DNA of 64,000 nt, taken from positions 1 to 64,000 of the forward strand of contig NZ_JAAORI010000003.1 of NCBI RefSeq assembly GCF_017696075.1. Reading direction: 5' to 3'. The notes beneath the pieces were generated by a model that made no database searches, was not told the DNA's origin, and saw nothing but the letters and a program-made list of their open reading frames with translations. Both the position numbers and the translations under genes were made by a program. Source of the stretch: Prochlorococcus marinus XMU1411. GTDB lineage: Bacteria; Cyanobacteriota; Cyanobacteriia; PCC-6307; Cyanobiaceae. Below, piece after piece: positions 9,683 to 19,521 of the stretch. Each line of letters opens with the position of its first letter. Position 1 is the first letter of the stretch.

Positions 9683-9829
9683 TATTTTTCAAATAAATTT
9701 ATTGGGAGTAAATTATCAATTTTTAATATTTGATTGTATCTATAATAGAAATACTAATCAATAAAAATTTTTACAAATTTTTAATCTTAATTTTCTCCCA
9801 ATAAAAGATTTTGTATTACATAAGTAGTT

Positions 9830-10249
9830 ATGAATGATTCTAAGAATAAAGTTAATTTAATTTTTTTTAGAAATTTCATTTGTTTAGTCCTTTCGATAAT
9901 CTTTTCCTTATGTATTTCAATAAAACAATTAGATGCTTTGCCTCATGAATGGGTTGGAGTACCTAAAAGTGAATATGGGGAACAGCTATGGGATAGGCAA
10001 AGTATAAAGAGGAATGAAGACGGTTCTGTCAGAGTATTGAGTAAATTTATTCCCAAAACAAAAAGTGAAATTACAAAGGACATTCTTTATACGATGGATA
10101 TAAATTGTTTTGAAAAATCATTCAGAGACGTTGATGTTTCTATAAATGAAGTATCTAGTAATTTAAATGATTTAGCTGATTGGCAAGATCCAAATGGAGA
10201 TGCACTTATTTTGGGTGTGATTGGTCAAGTCTGCAGAGTGGAAAACTAA
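9830..10249 (+). CDS. Secreted or membrane-anchored hypothetical protein
   Basis: A 139-residue protein with a charged start and a hydrophobic segment at about 14-32, then a possible cleavage region near LDALPHEW. The mature part contains ESRE-like polar sequence and two Cys (NCFEKSF and QVCRVEN) that could pair outside the cytoplasm. No family is recognised. A terminator-like hairpin follows at 10308-10330. Confidence 0.7.
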   Translation: MNDSKNKVNLIFFRNFICLVLSIIFSLCISIKQLDALPHEWVGVPKSEYGEQLWDRQSIKRNEDGSVRVLSKFIPKTKSEITKDILYTMDINCFEKSFRDVDVSINEVSSNLNDLADWQDPNGDALILGVIGQVCRVEN

Positions 10250-10307
10250 AAATTTTGAATTATGAAAATAAAAGAAAAATTCAGGTTCTATATGTTCATA
10301 AAATATA

Positions 10308-10330
10308 AAACCCTGTCATAAACAGGGTTT
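10308..10330. terminator. Hairpin terminator between the 9830 gene and tRNA-Phe
   Basis: AAACCCTG and CAGGGTTT form a perfect 8-bp stem with a 7-base loop. It lies 58 bases after the secreted-protein gene and just beyond the 3' end of the convergent tRNA-Phe, so it may serve both. The U-run is weak on either side. Confidence 0.6.
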
Positions 10331-10336
10331 AAAAGG

Positions 10337-10409
10337 TGCCAGGACCCAGATTTGAACTGGGGACACGGCGATTTTCAGTCGCCTGCTCTACCAACTGAGC
10401 TATCCCGGC
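10337..10409 (-). tRNA. trnF: tRNA-Phe (GAA)
   Basis: The complement folds as a 73-base tRNA with acceptor GCCGGGA/TCCTGGC, D-arm AGCTCAGTTGGTAGAGC, anticodon loop CTGAAAA (anticodon GAA) and T-arm CCCAGTTCAAATCTGGG. A full CCA is not encoded. Confidence 0.98.
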
Positions 10410-10497
10410 TCTAATCTATATACTCTAAATTAAGATGTGTAGTTTGTGAAACCTTTTCATTAAAAATTTTATATCTTCATTAATTAACTTAAAAATA

Positions 10498-11727
10498 CTA
10501 GTTTGAATCAATGGTTAATAAGGCAGTGCCAAATGAAGTAGTTTTATTGGATGAAACTATTGGTATATTTATAATTTTTTCTCTTATTTTTCTCCACTGA
10601 GGGTTTTTTGAACCTCCACCAATAGTAATAATTTTTTTTGGAAGTGAACCAGTAAGTTCAGATAGCTTTTCCCATCCTCTCAACTCTATTTTAGCTAGAC
10701 CTTCGAATAATGCATGTAAATAAAGTGAGTCGCTTACTGGTCTAGGGCTAAGAATCGGCTCTAAATTGGAGTTATTAATAGGAAATCTCTCTCCTTTACT
10801 GTTAAGAGGTAAAAGATTTAAAGAAGTGCTTTTCAAAGGATTAATTTGTCGACTGAGTTCCTTAATTTCTGAATCAGAAAAGAATTTAGATAAGATACCA
10901 CATCCTGCGTTTGATGCTCCTCCGCAGATCCAATCGCCTCTGACTCTATGGGTTGTAATTCCTTCTTTTTTTACAGGGTTATCAATAATTTTTTTTACCA
11001 CAATAGTTGTTCCTAAAACTGTGAGACCATTCTCTTTCCCTAAGCCTGTAGCTATTAAACTTGCATTAGAGTCAGTAGTGCCTGAGATTAATATTAATTT
11101 CTTATTCAAGTTAAATCTATTGGCTAAATCAGAATTTACTTGGCCAATAATTTTTCCACTTTTTATAATTTTAGGTAAGCATTTATGCCATGAAGTATTT
11201 AGATATCTTTTTGGCCATGATTCTTTTTTAAGATCCCAACCAAGTTTGAGATTGTTACCTTCTTCTCCATGAGTCCAATCTTTTAAAAGCCAGCCAGTTA
11301 TCCAATCAGATTGATGTCTTAAAAGTATATTCGTGCCATATTTATCTATTAGTTTTAATGCCTTAGCAAGACTGCTATATGGTGTTTGTAAATGATCTTC
11401 TCCAGGAGTTAAAGATTTAAGAAGGATATTATTATCATTACATGCTTGGTCATAAGGGATTGCCTCCCCTAATGGATCCCCTTTTAAATTGAATGCTGTT
11501 AAAGTTCCTGAGGTGCCAGATATAGCCAATTTCCCAAGATTCCTTTTTATCTCAATAGGTAAACTTTCTAAGAGCTTTTCACAAGAATTAATCCAAGAGT
11601 TTGGATTTTTAAAGCCGTATAGATAAGGGACTGAATTTGAATATAATAATTCCTTATGAAAATTAATTATAGATATTCTTGCACCACTTGTTCCAAAATC
11701 TAACCCTCCATAAAAAATATCAGGCAT
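10498..11727 (-). CDS. FGGY-family carbohydrate kinase (xylulokinase/ribulokinase-like)
   Basis: A 409-residue sugar kinase. GGLDFGTSGARISIIN at the N-terminus is the ATP phosphate-1 loop, ISGTTDSNASLIATGLG is central, and ITIGGGSKNPQWRKI marks the adenosine site. Cyanobacterial homologues of this short FGGY type include a characterised D-ribulose kinase in Synechococcus elongatus, so a pentulose substrate is likely but unproven. The start chosen at 11727 gives MPDIFYGG. An upstream in-frame Met at 11799 would run into metK. It follows metK by 11 bases. Confidence 0.85.
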   Translation of the reverse strand: MPDIFYGGLDFGTSGARISIINFHKELLYSNSVPYLYGFKNPNSWINSCEKLLESLPIEIKRNLGKLAISGTSGTLTAFNLKGDPLGEAIPYDQACNDNNILLKSLTPGEDHLQTPYSSLAKALKLIDKYGTNILLRHQSDWITGWLLKDWTHGEEGNNLKLGWDLKKESWPKRYLNTSWHKCLPKIIKSGKIIGQVNSDLANRFNLNKKLILISGTTDSNASLIATGLGKENGLTVLGTTIVVKKIIDNPVKKEGITTHRVRGDWICGGASNAGCGILSKFFSDSEIKELSRQINPLKSTSLNLLPLNSKGERFPINNSNLEPILSPRPVSDSLYLHALFEGLAKIELRGWEKLSELTGSLPKKIITIGGGSKNPQWRKIREKIINIPIVSSNKTTSFGTALLTIDSN

Positions 11728-11738
11728 AGAAAAATTTC

Positions 11739-12980
11739 TTATAAAAATATTTTGGCAGACGCAGCTAATTGGGTTACTTTTTCTTGAACATTTTCCCAAG
11801 GCAGATCAAGATCTCTTCTGCCAAAATGTCCGTAGGATGCAGTATTTCTAAAAAATTTACCACCCATTTTTTTGGGTAGATTTCTTAAGTTAAATTCCTT
11901 TATTATTGCGGCAGGTCTTAAATCAAAGTGTTTTTTAATAAGCTCTGTCAAATTAGCTTGTGAAATAACACCAGTATCAAAAGTATCAACGAGAATGGAA
12001 ATTGGTTTTGCAACTCCAATTGCATAACTTAATTGTACTTCTGCCTTTTTTGCTAATTTCGCCTTAACTATACTTTTAGCTACATAACGGGCTGCATAAG
12101 CGGCAGATCTATCAACTTTTGTGGGATCTTTGCCCGAGAATGCCCCTCCTCCATGTCTTGCATATCCTCCGTAAGTGTCTACAATAATTTTTCTGCCTGT
12201 AAGCCCTGCATCTCCTTGAGGTCCACCTACAACAAATTTTCCCGTGGGGTTAACTAGAAATTTTGTATTGTGAATGTCTGGTTTAATTTTTAAATCTTCA
12301 GTAGCAGGAATTACAACATTATTCCATAGATCTTCTTTTATTCTTTGACGAATATCTTCTTCATTTGTGATTCCATCAATCTCAGGATTATGTTGAGTTG
12401 AAATTAAAATTGTATTAATCGAAACTGGCACCCCTTTTTCGTAATCAATGCTTACTTGTGTTTTACCATCAGGGAGAAGATAATTAAGGACCTCGTCGTG
12501 TCTTACTTTGGCAAGTTGAATGGCTAATCTATGTGCCAAACTTATCGGTAAGGGCATCAATTCGGGCGTTTCATCGCATGCATAGCCGAACATTATGCCT
12601 TGGTCACCGGCTCCGGTATTGTCTTCCAAATCATCGTTTATATCATCGGCTTCGTTTACTCCTTGCGAAATATCAGGTGATTGCTCGTCAAGTGCTACTA
12701 AAACAGCACAACTATTTGCGTCAAAACCACCTGCTTTATAGCCTTCATATCCAATTTCTTTGATTACATTCCTAACAAGTTTTATATAATCGACTTTTGC
12801 TTTTGAAGTTATTTCTCCAGTAAGCAAACAAAGACCAGTATTAACGACAGTTTCACATGCAACTCTGCTTTCTGGATCTTCTGTTAATAAGGCATCTAAA
12901 ACGGCGTCACTTATTTGATCACATATTTTGTCAGGATGACCTTCAGTTACGGATTCAGAAGTGAAAATAAAATCACTCAT
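11739..12980 (-). CDS. metK: S-adenosylmethionine synthetase
   Basis: A 413-residue cytosolic enzyme making S-adenosylmethionine from methionine and ATP. Signatures are [20 protein letters not shown] near the N-terminus, [16 protein letters not shown] for the catalytic loop, and [20 protein letters not shown] for the P-loop-like segment. Length is normal for the family. It is followed closely by the FGGY kinase on the same strand and links to mtnP metabolically, since MTA derives from this product. Confidence 0.97.
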   Translation of the reverse strand: MSDFIFTSESVTEGHPDKICDQISDAVLDALLTEDPESRVACETVVNTGLCLLTGEITSKAKVDYIKLVRNVIKEIGYEGYKAGGFDANSCAVLVALDEQSPDISQGVNEADDINDDLEDNTGAGDQGIMFGYACDETPELMPLPISLAHRLAIQLAKVRHDEVLNYLLPDGKTQVSIDYEKGVPVSINTILISTQHNPEIDGITNEEDIRQRIKEDLWNNVVIPATEDLKIKPDIHNTKFLVNPTGKFVVGGPQGDAGLTGRKIIVDTYGGYARHGGGAFSGKDPTKVDRSAAYAARYVAKSIVKAKLAKKAEVQLSYAIGVAKPISILVDTFDTGVISQANLTELIKKHFDLRPAAIIKEFNLRNLPKKMGGKFFRNTASYGHFGRRDLDLPWENVQEKVTQLAASAKIFL

Positions 12981-13118
12981 TTACAAATAATTTTTGGAAC
13001 TAGGATTCATCCTAAATTAGATTATCGTTACAAATCAATTATTGTTAATTAAAAAATACTTGTACAAGAATAAAGTGCCTTAAGTTCAGATATTCGTGCA
13101 CAAAATAAATAAGTGAAT

Positions 13119-14210
13119 TTATACTGTTTCAGATGAAGTTGCGAGGATCTCTTCGTTATCGTCAGTTTGTTCAAATAACATTTGTTTGTATTTCGCAGCC
13201 ATTTCTTCTGCTTTACTAAAAACTTTCTGAGGGTCTGTAAGCATATCTCCTGGTTCAGGTTCAAGCGCTTTCGTTGATAATGAAATTCTTCCTCTTTCCG
13301 AATCAAGATCAATGATCATGACCTTCATTTGGTCACTAACATTTAAAACATTATGAGGAGTTTCAATATGTTCATGACTGATTTCGGAAATGTGCAATAA
13401 ACCACTTACTCCTCCAATATCAATAAAGGCTCCATAGGGTTTAATACCTTTTACAGAACCTACAACAACCTCCCCTACCTCTAGTCTGTTCATTTTCTTC
13501 TCAACCAAAGCTCTTCTATGACTTAGTACTAATCTGTTTCTCTCTTCATCAACTTCAAGAAACTTTAAAGGTAGATATTCACCTTCTAAGTCATCTTTTA
13601 TTTTGCGTGCACTTATATGAGACCCTGGGATAAAACCTCTCAAACCTTCTACCCTCACAAGAGCCCCACCTCTGTTAGTTGCAAAAACTTCAGAATATAT
13701 AGTGGCATCTTCTTTTTGGAGTTGTCTAACTCTTTCCCATGCTCTTTGATATTCAATTCTTCTAATGGAGAGGGCTAGTTGGCCATCTTCATTTTCTTCA
13801 CTCATTATGAAAAACTCTCTGCTTTCTGAGGGTTGTAAAACATCATTAAGTCCTTCAACTCTATTTATTGAAACTTCTTGAACGGGCATAAAAGCAGCTG
13901 TCTTTGCCCCTATATCTATCATTGCCCCTTTGGGTTCTAAAGCGAAAACGGTTCCTTTTACAAGGTCTCCAGGCTTAAAATTATAGTCATACTTCCCCAA
14001 AAGTGATGCAAATTCTTCCTGTGTGAACCCTGCATTTTCAAAATCAGTATTTGTTCTGCTAGAGGAGGAGTCTGCTGAAGGAATATCGTTCTTTTCGAAA
14101 GATAAATCTTCTTCATTTTGGGTTGTTGAATCGTTATCCAATTCAGACAAATTTTTAATTTCTTTATCCTCAGAAAGTTCTTTAATAGTTTGGGAAGAAT
14201 TTTCGTTCAT
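13119..14210 (-). CDS. rpsA: 30S ribosomal protein S1
   Basis: A 363-residue protein with an acidic, Ser-rich N-terminus (1-70) and three S1 RNA-binding domains at about 79-150, 166-233 and 249-318. The second contains RGGALVRVEGLRGFIPGSHI and the third KGIKPYGAFIDIGGVSGLLH. Three domains rather than six is the usual cyanobacterial S1 form. It aids mRNA recruitment to the 30S subunit. It is located downstream of nrdR, separated by 108 bases. Confidence 0.95.
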   Translation of the reverse strand: MNENSSQTIKELSEDKEIKNLSELDNDSTTQNEEDLSFEKNDIPSADSSSSRTNTDFENAGFTQEEFASLLGKYDYNFKPGDLVKGTVFALEPKGAMIDIGAKTAAFMPVQEVSINRVEGLNDVLQPSESREFFIMSEENEDGQLALSIRRIEYQRAWERVRQLQKEDATIYSEVFATNRGGALVRVEGLRGFIPGSHISARKIKDDLEGEYLPLKFLEVDEERNRLVLSHRRALVEKKMNRLEVGEVVVGSVKGIKPYGAFIDIGGVSGLLHISEISHEHIETPHNVLNVSDQMKVMIIDLDSERGRISLSTKALEPEPGDMLTDPQKVFSKAEEMAAKYKQMLFEQTDDNEEILATSSETV

Positions 14211-14318
14211 TTGTTACATCGCAGACTACCTAAGGTAGTTAGAAAGGAATGCTATTGGCCTGCAAACTAATAGCAAAGATATTTGTGTTATGTATTCTAC
14301 ACTTTAAGATGCTTAATT

Positions 14319-14798
14319 TTATAAAATTGAAGCTAATTGGTTTTTTGAACTACCTTTTAGAGACTCAAGAGTAGAAATAAAATCTTTTACCCCATTAAAT
14401 TTTCTGTATACTGACGCGTACCTTATATAAGCGACTTCGTTTTCTTTCCTAAGATTTTTAAGTATTAATTCTCCGATTTGTGAAGATTTAATATCTTTAT
14501 TAGAGTCTTGAACGATTTGTGATTCAATTCCATCTACAAAGTTAATAATTGCTTCACTACTGAAGTTTGTCTTTTCGCAAGCTCTTGATATTCCAGTAAA
14601 TAATTTTTGTTTATCAAATAATTCTCTATTTCCGTCTTTCTTTATAACTGAAACAGGCATTGTTTCAACTCTTTCATAAGTTGTAAATCTAAAGCTGCAA
14701 TTTAAACATTCTCTTCTTCTTCGAACACTTTTACCACTATCAGCAGATCTTGATTCCAAAACTCTGCTATCTGTGTTTTGACAGGTTGGACACTGCAT
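14319..14798 (-). CDS. nrdR: Transcriptional repressor NrdR
   Basis: A 159-residue regulator of ribonucleotide reductase genes. The N-terminal zinc ribbon has CPTC at 3-6 and CLNC at about 36-39, with the conserved [11 protein letters not shown] stretch between. It is followed by an ATP-cone domain starting at [18 protein letters not shown] and ending with [12 protein letters not shown]. Length and motifs match the family fully. It lies between psbT and rpsA. Confidence 0.96.
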   Translation of the reverse strand: MQCPTCQNTDSRVLESRSADSGKSVRRRRECLNCSFRFTTYERVETMPVSVIKKDGNRELFDKQKLFTGISRACEKTNFSSEAIINFVDGIESQIVQDSNKDIKSSQIGELILKNLRKENEVAYIRYASVYRKFNGVKDFISTLESLKGSSKNQLASIL

Positions 14799-14863
14799 GT
14801 AGTGAAATAAGGTGAACTGTAACTCTAATAGTAGAGTAAAATCCTAATTATGAAAAGTAAAAA

Positions 14864-14887
14864 AAAACCTCTTGTTAAAGAGGTTTT
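14864..14887 (-). terminator. Rho-independent terminator after psbB-psbT
   Basis: AAAACCTCTT and AAGAGGTTTT form a perfect 10-bp stem with a 4-base loop, and A-rich sequence on the plus strand supplies the U-run for minus-strand transcripts. It lies 9 bases beyond the psbT stop. Confidence 0.85.
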
Positions 14888-14896
14888 TTAATAACA

Positions 14897-14995
14897 TCAT
14901 TTTTTATCGAATTTAGGTGGATCTCTAAAGGCGACAGCAAAGAATAAAGTTACAACTGCAAGAGTTAAAATAAGAACGTATGCGAAAGCTTCCAT
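14897..14995 (-). CDS. psbT: Photosystem II protein PsbT
   Basis: A 32-residue single-helix protein, [20 protein letters not shown] followed by [12 protein letters not shown]. The start, the RDPP motif and the Lys-rich tail are diagnostic of PsbT, which stabilises the photosystem II dimer interface. It lies 23 bases after psbB and is followed by a strong terminator. Confidence 0.97.
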   Translation of the reverse strand: MEAFAYVLILTLAVVTLFFAVAFRDPPKFDKK

Positions 14996-15018
14996 AAGAT
15001 TAAGTAATAAAGTTTAGT

Positions 15019-16542
15019 TTAAACCCTTCCTGGGATTCTTCTGGTGGTTTCGTCACCAAGTTTCTTGAATAAACCAAATTCAACTTGGTCGCCAATCTCA
15101 GCATCAATACCAGCAAAGGAATTTCTGTAAAGAGTCCTTGAAGCATGCCACCAGTGGCCAAACAAGAATAGCAATCCGAAACATAAATGTGCATATGTAA
15201 ACCATGCTCTTGGTGAGCTTCGGAATACACCGTCAGATTTATAAGTCTCTCTGTCAAACTTGAATGCTTCTCCAAGTTGAGCCTTTCTAGCTAATCTTTT
15301 AACTACTGCAGGATCAGTAAATGTTTGTCCATTTAAATCTCCTCCATAGATAGTTGCAGTTATGCCAGTTTGTTCAAATGAATACTTTGCTTCAGCTCTT
15401 CTAAATGGAATATCTGCTCTAACATTACCTTCTTTATCTTCAAGTATAACTGGGAAGTTTTCAAAGAAATTAGGTATTCTTCTAACTTCTAATTCGTTAC
15501 CTTCCTTGTCTTGGAAAGAAATGTGACCTTGCCAACCAGTTGGTAAGCCATCACCATTAACAAGAGCTCCAACTCTGAATAATCCTCCCTTTGCAGGACT
15601 GTTTCCAACATAATCATAGAAGGCTAACTTTTCTGGGATTGATGCATATGCCTCTGCTTTAGTGGCACCATCATCAATAGCAGCTTGGACCCTTCTGTTA
15701 ATTTCAGTTTTGAAATATCCAGAGTCCCATTGATATCTGGTAGGACCAAATAACTCGACTGGAGTTGTTGCTGAACCGTACCACATTGTTCCAGAAACAA
15801 CGAAAGATACAAATAGTACAGCAGCTAGAGCACTAGCAAGAACTCCTTCAAGACTTCCAAGTTTTAGTGCTCTATACAGCCTTTCTCCAGGTCTATTGGT
15901 TATGTGAAAAATACCTCCAATAATACCCATTAGTCCTGCCGCAATATGATTTGCAACTATTCCTCCTGGATTAAAAGGATTAAATCCTTCTACTCCCCAT
16001 GAAGGGGCAACAGGCTCTACATGACCAGTTAAACCATAAGGATCTGAAACCCAAATCCCGACGTTTGCGCAATGAAAAGCTCCAAAACCAAAGCATGTTA
16101 GTCCAGCTAGAAGAAGGTGAATTCCGAATATTCTTGGCAAATCAAGAGCAGGCTCACCAGTTCTTGAATCTTCCCATAAATCTAAGTCCCAATATGTCCA
16201 GTGCCAAATAGAGGCCAGCATCAGTAGTCCACTAAACACTATGTGTGCCGCTGCAACCCCTTCAAAACTCCAGAATCCAGGATCAACTCCTGTAGCACCC
16301 GTAATATCCCATCCGTTCCAACTACTTGTGATGCCTAGTCTTGCCATAAAAGGCATAACGTACATTCCCTGTCTCCACATTGGATTAAGAACGGCATCAG
16401 AAGGATCAAAAATGGCTAATTCGTAAAGAGCCATAGAACCGGCCCAGCCGGCTAATAATGCAGTATGCATAAGATGCACAGCAAGTAGTCGACCTGGGTC
16501 ATTAATAACTACTGTGTGAACTCGATACCAAGGCAATCCCAT
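15019..16542 (-). CDS. psbB: Photosystem II CP47 chlorophyll-binding protein PsbB
   Basis: A 507-residue inner antenna protein of photosystem II. It starts [20 protein letters not shown], has six transmembrane helices with paired chlorophyll-binding His residues (for example [13 protein letters not shown]), and a large lumenal loop at about 255-450. It ends in a polar RRIPGRV tail. Length is normal. It forms the psbB-psbT unit and is divergent from a small ferredoxin gene. Confidence 0.98.
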   Translation of the reverse strand: MGLPWYRVHTVVINDPGRLLAVHLMHTALLAGWAGSMALYELAIFDPSDAVLNPMWRQGMYVMPFMARLGITSSWNGWDITGATGVDPGFWSFEGVAAAHIVFSGLLMLASIWHWTYWDLDLWEDSRTGEPALDLPRIFGIHLLLAGLTCFGFGAFHCANVGIWVSDPYGLTGHVEPVAPSWGVEGFNPFNPGGIVANHIAAGLMGIIGGIFHITNRPGERLYRALKLGSLEGVLASALAAVLFVSFVVSGTMWYGSATTPVELFGPTRYQWDSGYFKTEINRRVQAAIDDGATKAEAYASIPEKLAFYDYVGNSPAKGGLFRVGALVNGDGLPTGWQGHISFQDKEGNELEVRRIPNFFENFPVILEDKEGNVRADIPFRRAEAKYSFEQTGITATIYGGDLNGQTFTDPAVVKRLARKAQLGEAFKFDRETYKSDGVFRSSPRAWFTYAHLCFGLLFLFGHWWHASRTLYRNSFAGIDAEIGDQVEFGLFKKLGDETTRRIPGRV

Positions 16543-16765
16543 CGGTTAATTTCTAGTAACTATGCTGAATAAACAGCTAAACATCACGATAGTAAGGGTT
16601 TTTTAGTCTTTGAGGGATTTTTGTAAATAAATTTATTTTCTTGCAAAAATTGGGCAAATCAATAAGCAGAACTGGAGTTACAAGGAATTTTAAGCTAAAA
16701 ATTGTTAATATTTTGGTCACAATTCTCAAAGTAAAACGCCAAAATAAGAAAAATAACTAAAAAAA

Positions 16766-17128
16766 ATGGCAACTATCAGATTTATCCGTGAGGATTTAGA
16801 GGTTAAATGTAATCCTGGTGAGAATTTAAGAGAATTAGTAATGAAAGAGAATTTACAACTTTATGGATTAAAAGGAATTTTAGGAAATTGTGGCGGAGCA
16901 GGGCAATGCAGTACTTGTTTTATTTCAGTTGAAGGAGGAAGCAAAAATTCTTTAAGTCCTCTTACATCAGTTGAAGAAGAAAAACTTAAAAATAGACCAG
17001 AAAATTGGCGACTTGCATGCCAAACATTAGTTAAATCCTCTACAGTCATTTTAACAAAACCACAATCTCCACCTTCAAATTTTGAAGAACTTAAAAAAAA
17101 TAGCGAAAATAAAAAATTACCTCGCTAA
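16766..17128 (+). CDS. 2Fe-2S ferredoxin-like protein next to psbB
   Basis: A 120-residue protein with a plant/adrenodoxin-type 2Fe-2S fold. Cluster ligands are seen in GNCGGAGQCSTC (three Cys) and RLACQT (fourth Cys). The C-terminal 25 residues are a Lys-rich, disordered-looking tail. It sits divergent from psbB, with the 220-base gap holding both promoters. A ferredoxin in this position is seen in other cyanobacteria; its electron partners are unknown. Confidence 0.85.
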   Translation: MATIRFIREDLEVKCNPGENLRELVMKENLQLYGLKGILGNCGGAGQCSTCFISVEGGSKNSLSPLTSVEEEKLKNRPENWRLACQTLVKSSTVILTKPQSPPSNFEELKKNSENKKLPR

Positions 17129-17230
17129 TTGTTTAAGACTGTTAATTAGTTGATAAAAATTTGTTTATTTTTCCACTTTATTTCAAGTTATATGTCTATA
17201 GTCTTAATACCTAATAGAACTGTCAACTAA

Positions 17231-17383
17231 ATGGAAACAACTAATTTCGGATTCGTAGCTAGCCTTTTATTTGTAGGGGTGCCAACAATATTCCTTATTG
17301 GTTTATTTATTTCTACTCAAGATGGCGAAAAATCAAGCTTCTACTCAGAATCTGGTAAAGGTAAGCTTGGCCCAAAACGCTAA
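17231..17383 (+). CDS. psbM: Photosystem II protein PsbM, C-terminally extended
   Basis: A 50-residue protein, METTNFGFVASLLFVGVPTI then FLIGLFISTQDGEKSSFYSE and a basic end. The single helix with VPTIFL is PsbM-like, and PsbM lies at the photosystem II dimer interface. PsbM is usually 34-36 residues, so the last 14 or so (SGKGKLGPKR and the preceding stretch) are an extension. It is 11 bases upstream of prmC. Confidence 0.88.
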   Translation: METTNFGFVASLLFVGVPTIFLIGLFISTQDGEKSSFYSESGKGKLGPKR

Positions 17384-17394
17384 AGCTTTTATAA

Positions 17395-18264
17395 ATGCTA
17401 AGCATTTCTGTAAAAGAAATTTTATTTTGGAAAAAAAAACAACTTTTTAAGGGTGGAGATCATGAATCTCTTGCTCTTTTACTTGATTCTGTAGGCGGTA
17501 TATCAACCAGTGATCTAAACTCGCTTAGTATAAATCCTGAAGGAAACTTATATTTAAAAAAAAACTTAGAATTTTTAGAAAATATTTGGGAAGATCACTT
17601 ATACAATTCAACTCCAATTCAATACCTTTGTGGAATAACTTTTTGGAGAGACTTAAAATTAAAAGTTACAGAAAAAGTTCTTATTCCTAGATCAGAAACG
17701 GAACTTGTAGTAGATATTGTCGGCAAAATTTTTGGAAAAAAATCTGAAAAATTATTGTTTGCTGAATTAGGGACTGGATCAGGTGCTATAAGTATTGCTT
17801 TGGTATTAGCGTATCCTTTGTGGAATGGAATAGCAACAGATATAGATCAAGATGCATTAGAAATAGCCAAAGAAAATTATATAAATTCTACTAAACAATC
17901 AAATTTGAAATTTTATTGCGGAAATTGGTGGAATCCTCTTGAAAGCTTTAAAGGAAAATTAGATTTCGCCATTTCGAACCCGCCATATATCCCTAAAGAT
18001 ACTTATGAAAAATTACCCAAAGAGGTTAGAAATTTTGAACCAAAAATTGCTTTATTAGGCGGCGATGATGGTCTAAAACATATTAATGAAATAATTCAAA
18101 ACGCACCATTATTTTTAAAAGAGAGGGGATGGCTAATTTTAGAGAATCACTTTGATCAAGGTACAAAAGTAAAACAACTACTTTTAAAAAATAAATTTAC
18201 TTCAATAGAAGTTGTGAATGATCTTTCAGGTATTGGTAGGTTTACCATTGGAAGATATAAATAA
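17395..18264 (+). CDS. prmC: Peptide chain release factor glutamine methyltransferase
   Basis: A 289-residue SAM-dependent methyltransferase that modifies the Gln of the GGQ motif in release factors. The N-terminal helical domain is followed by PIQYLCGITFWRDL, the typical PrmC linker. The SAM site is FAELGTGSGAISIAL, and the catalytic NPPY motif is in FAISNPPYIPKDTYEKLP. Length is normal. It is likely translated with psbM and tsaC, on one strand. Confidence 0.94.
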   Translation: MLSISVKEILFWKKKQLFKGGDHESLALLLDSVGGISTSDLNSLSINPEGNLYLKKNLEFLENIWEDHLYNSTPIQYLCGITFWRDLKLKVTEKVLIPRSETELVVDIVGKIFGKKSEKLLFAELGTGSGAISIALVLAYPLWNGIATDIDQDALEIAKENYINSTKQSNLKFYCGNWWNPLESFKGKLDFAISNPPYIPKDTYEKLPKEVRNFEPKIALLGGDDGLKHINEIIQNAPLFLKERGWLILENHFDQGTKVKQLLLKNKFTSIEVVNDLSGIGRFTIGRYK

Positions 18265-18287
18265 ATTATTATTGGTTCCCAATCTAG

Positions 18288-18869
18288 ATGAATTTAGTAG
18301 ATTACAAATCAGCTTCGAAGACTCTAAAAAGTGGTTTACCTATAATTTTTCCAACAGACACCTTACCAGCAATTGGATGCTTGCCAAAATTTTCAAATAT
18401 TATTTATGAGTTTAAAAAAAGAGATAGAAATAAACCCCTGATTCTTATGGGATCCGAACACAAACAATTAATTGATTTTGTTCACGATTCAGCTAAAGAA
18501 GATTATAAAAATATAGCTTCAAAATATTGGCCTGGAGCTTTGACAATGGTTGTCCCTACTTCAGAAAAGCAGAGTTCAATCCTCACAAGCAATGATCTTA
18601 CTCTTGGGCTGAGGATTCCAAATTCATATATGGCTCAATCTCTCATGAGAGAAACAGGCCCATTGTTAACTTCAAGTGCAAATATTTCAGGTTTTAAAGG
18701 ATCAATTGCAGTTGAAGGTATTGCTCTAGACTTCCCTTCTTTAAAAATATTAAGCCCTATCCCCTGGGGGAAAAGTAGTGGAAAAGCTAGTACTATTATA
18801 TTTTGGAAGAAAAGCGGAGATTGGAGTTTGATTAGAAAAGGAGAAGTATTAGTTAGGGAATTGTATTAA
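18288..18869 (+). CDS. tsaC: Threonylcarbamoyl-AMP synthase (TsaC/Sua5/YciO family)
   Basis: A 193-residue enzyme of the single-domain TsaC type, making the threonylcarbamoyl adenylate used to form t6A37 in ANN-reading tRNAs. Features are IIFPTDTLPAIGCLP near the N-terminus, KKRDRNKPLILM for substrate binding, and GPLLTSSANISG for the nucleotide site. It starts 24 bases after prmC. Its stop overlaps the next ATG by one base. Confidence 0.92.
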   Translation: MNLVDYKSASKTLKSGLPIIFPTDTLPAIGCLPKFSNIIYEFKKRDRNKPLILMGSEHKQLIDFVHDSAKEDYKNIASKYWPGALTMVVPTSEKQSSILTSNDLTLGLRIPNSYMAQSLMRETGPLLTSSANISGFKGSIAVEGIALDFPSLKILSPIPWGKSSGKASTIIFWKKSGDWSLIRKGEVLVRELY

Positions 18870-19036
18870 TGTTTTTATTATTATTTTTTGTTTTATTAAT
18901 TCAATTTTTTACTTATTGGATATTTGAACCACTTGCATCTTTTTTAGAGTATGTTCTCGCAATAAAATTGTTTCCTATCATTGCTCTGATAGGTTTAATC
19001 TTTTTATTTTCAGCAAAGAATATTCAACAGAAATAA
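18869..19036 (+). CDS. Small two-helix membrane protein coupled to tsaC
   Basis: A 55-residue protein starting MFLLLFFVLLIQFFTYWIFE, with a second hydrophobic stretch at about 32-48. Its ATG overlaps the tsaC stop by one base, so it is probably translated by coupling. It ends 11 bases before the convergent tRNA-Thr. No family is recognised. Confidence 0.65.
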   Translation: MFLLLFFVLLIQFFTYWIFEPLASFLEYVLAIKLFPIIALIGLIFLFSAKNIQQK

Positions 19037-19047
19037 ATAAGGCAAAA

Positions 19048-19119
19048 TGCCGGCTAACAGATTTGAACTGATGACCTTCGCTTTACAAAAGCGCTGCTCT
19101 ACCGCTGAGCTAAGCCGGC
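19048..19119 (-). tRNA. trnT: tRNA-Thr (TGT)
   Basis: The complement folds to a 72-base tRNA with acceptor GCCGGCT/AGCCGGC, D-arm AGCTCAGCGGTAGAGC, anticodon loop TTTGTAA (anticodon TGT) and T-arm with GTTCAAAT. A discriminator A is present and no CCA is encoded. Confidence 0.97.
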
Positions 19120-19184
19120 AATTTCTACATCTTACAATTAGGGAGGGTCAACTATCAGTATTTTTTTAGCTTTTTTTAAATTTA

Positions 19185-19520
19185 TTACTTTTTGACATCA
19201 TTATTAGCTTTATCAGTTTTATTAGTTTTTTTGAATTTTATTTCTCCTGAAATAGTCCTTTTGATTGGTAAATTTGCAACTAATGCAGTCATTCTATCCT
19301 CAGTCTCTAAACTAACTGCTACCTCTTCAAAATCAATTTCCACATATTTAGCAACAACATCAAGAATCTCTTTCCTCATTTTATCTAAAAGATCAGTTGT
19401 TAAGGAACTCATATCAACTCTGTCATGAGCAAGTACAAGTTGTAATCTTTCTCTAGCTGTATTTGCACTAGACGTTTCTCTGCCTAGTAATTTATTTATA
19501 AGATCTCTGAGAGTCATCAT
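19185..19520 (-). CDS. minE: Cell division topological specificity factor MinE
   Basis: A 111-residue protein that stimulates MinD ATPase and restricts division to midcell. The anti-MinCD region includes [14 protein letters not shown] at about 25-37, and the C-terminal topological domain ends in a Lys-rich tail. It starts 1 base after the minD stop, at the end of the minC-minD-minE cluster. Confidence 0.95.
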   Translation of the reverse strand: MMTLRDLINKLLGRETSSANTARERLQLVLAHDRVDMSSLTTDLLDKMRKEILDVVAKYVEIDFEEVAVSLETEDRMTALVANLPIKRTISGEIKFKKTNKTDKANNDVKK

Positions 19521-19521
19521 T

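Noticed and set aside
13049-13312. 87-residue reverse frame next to rpsA
   Set aside because: It overlaps the well-supported S1 gene in another frame and has low-complexity Leu/Lys content. Treated as a shadow.
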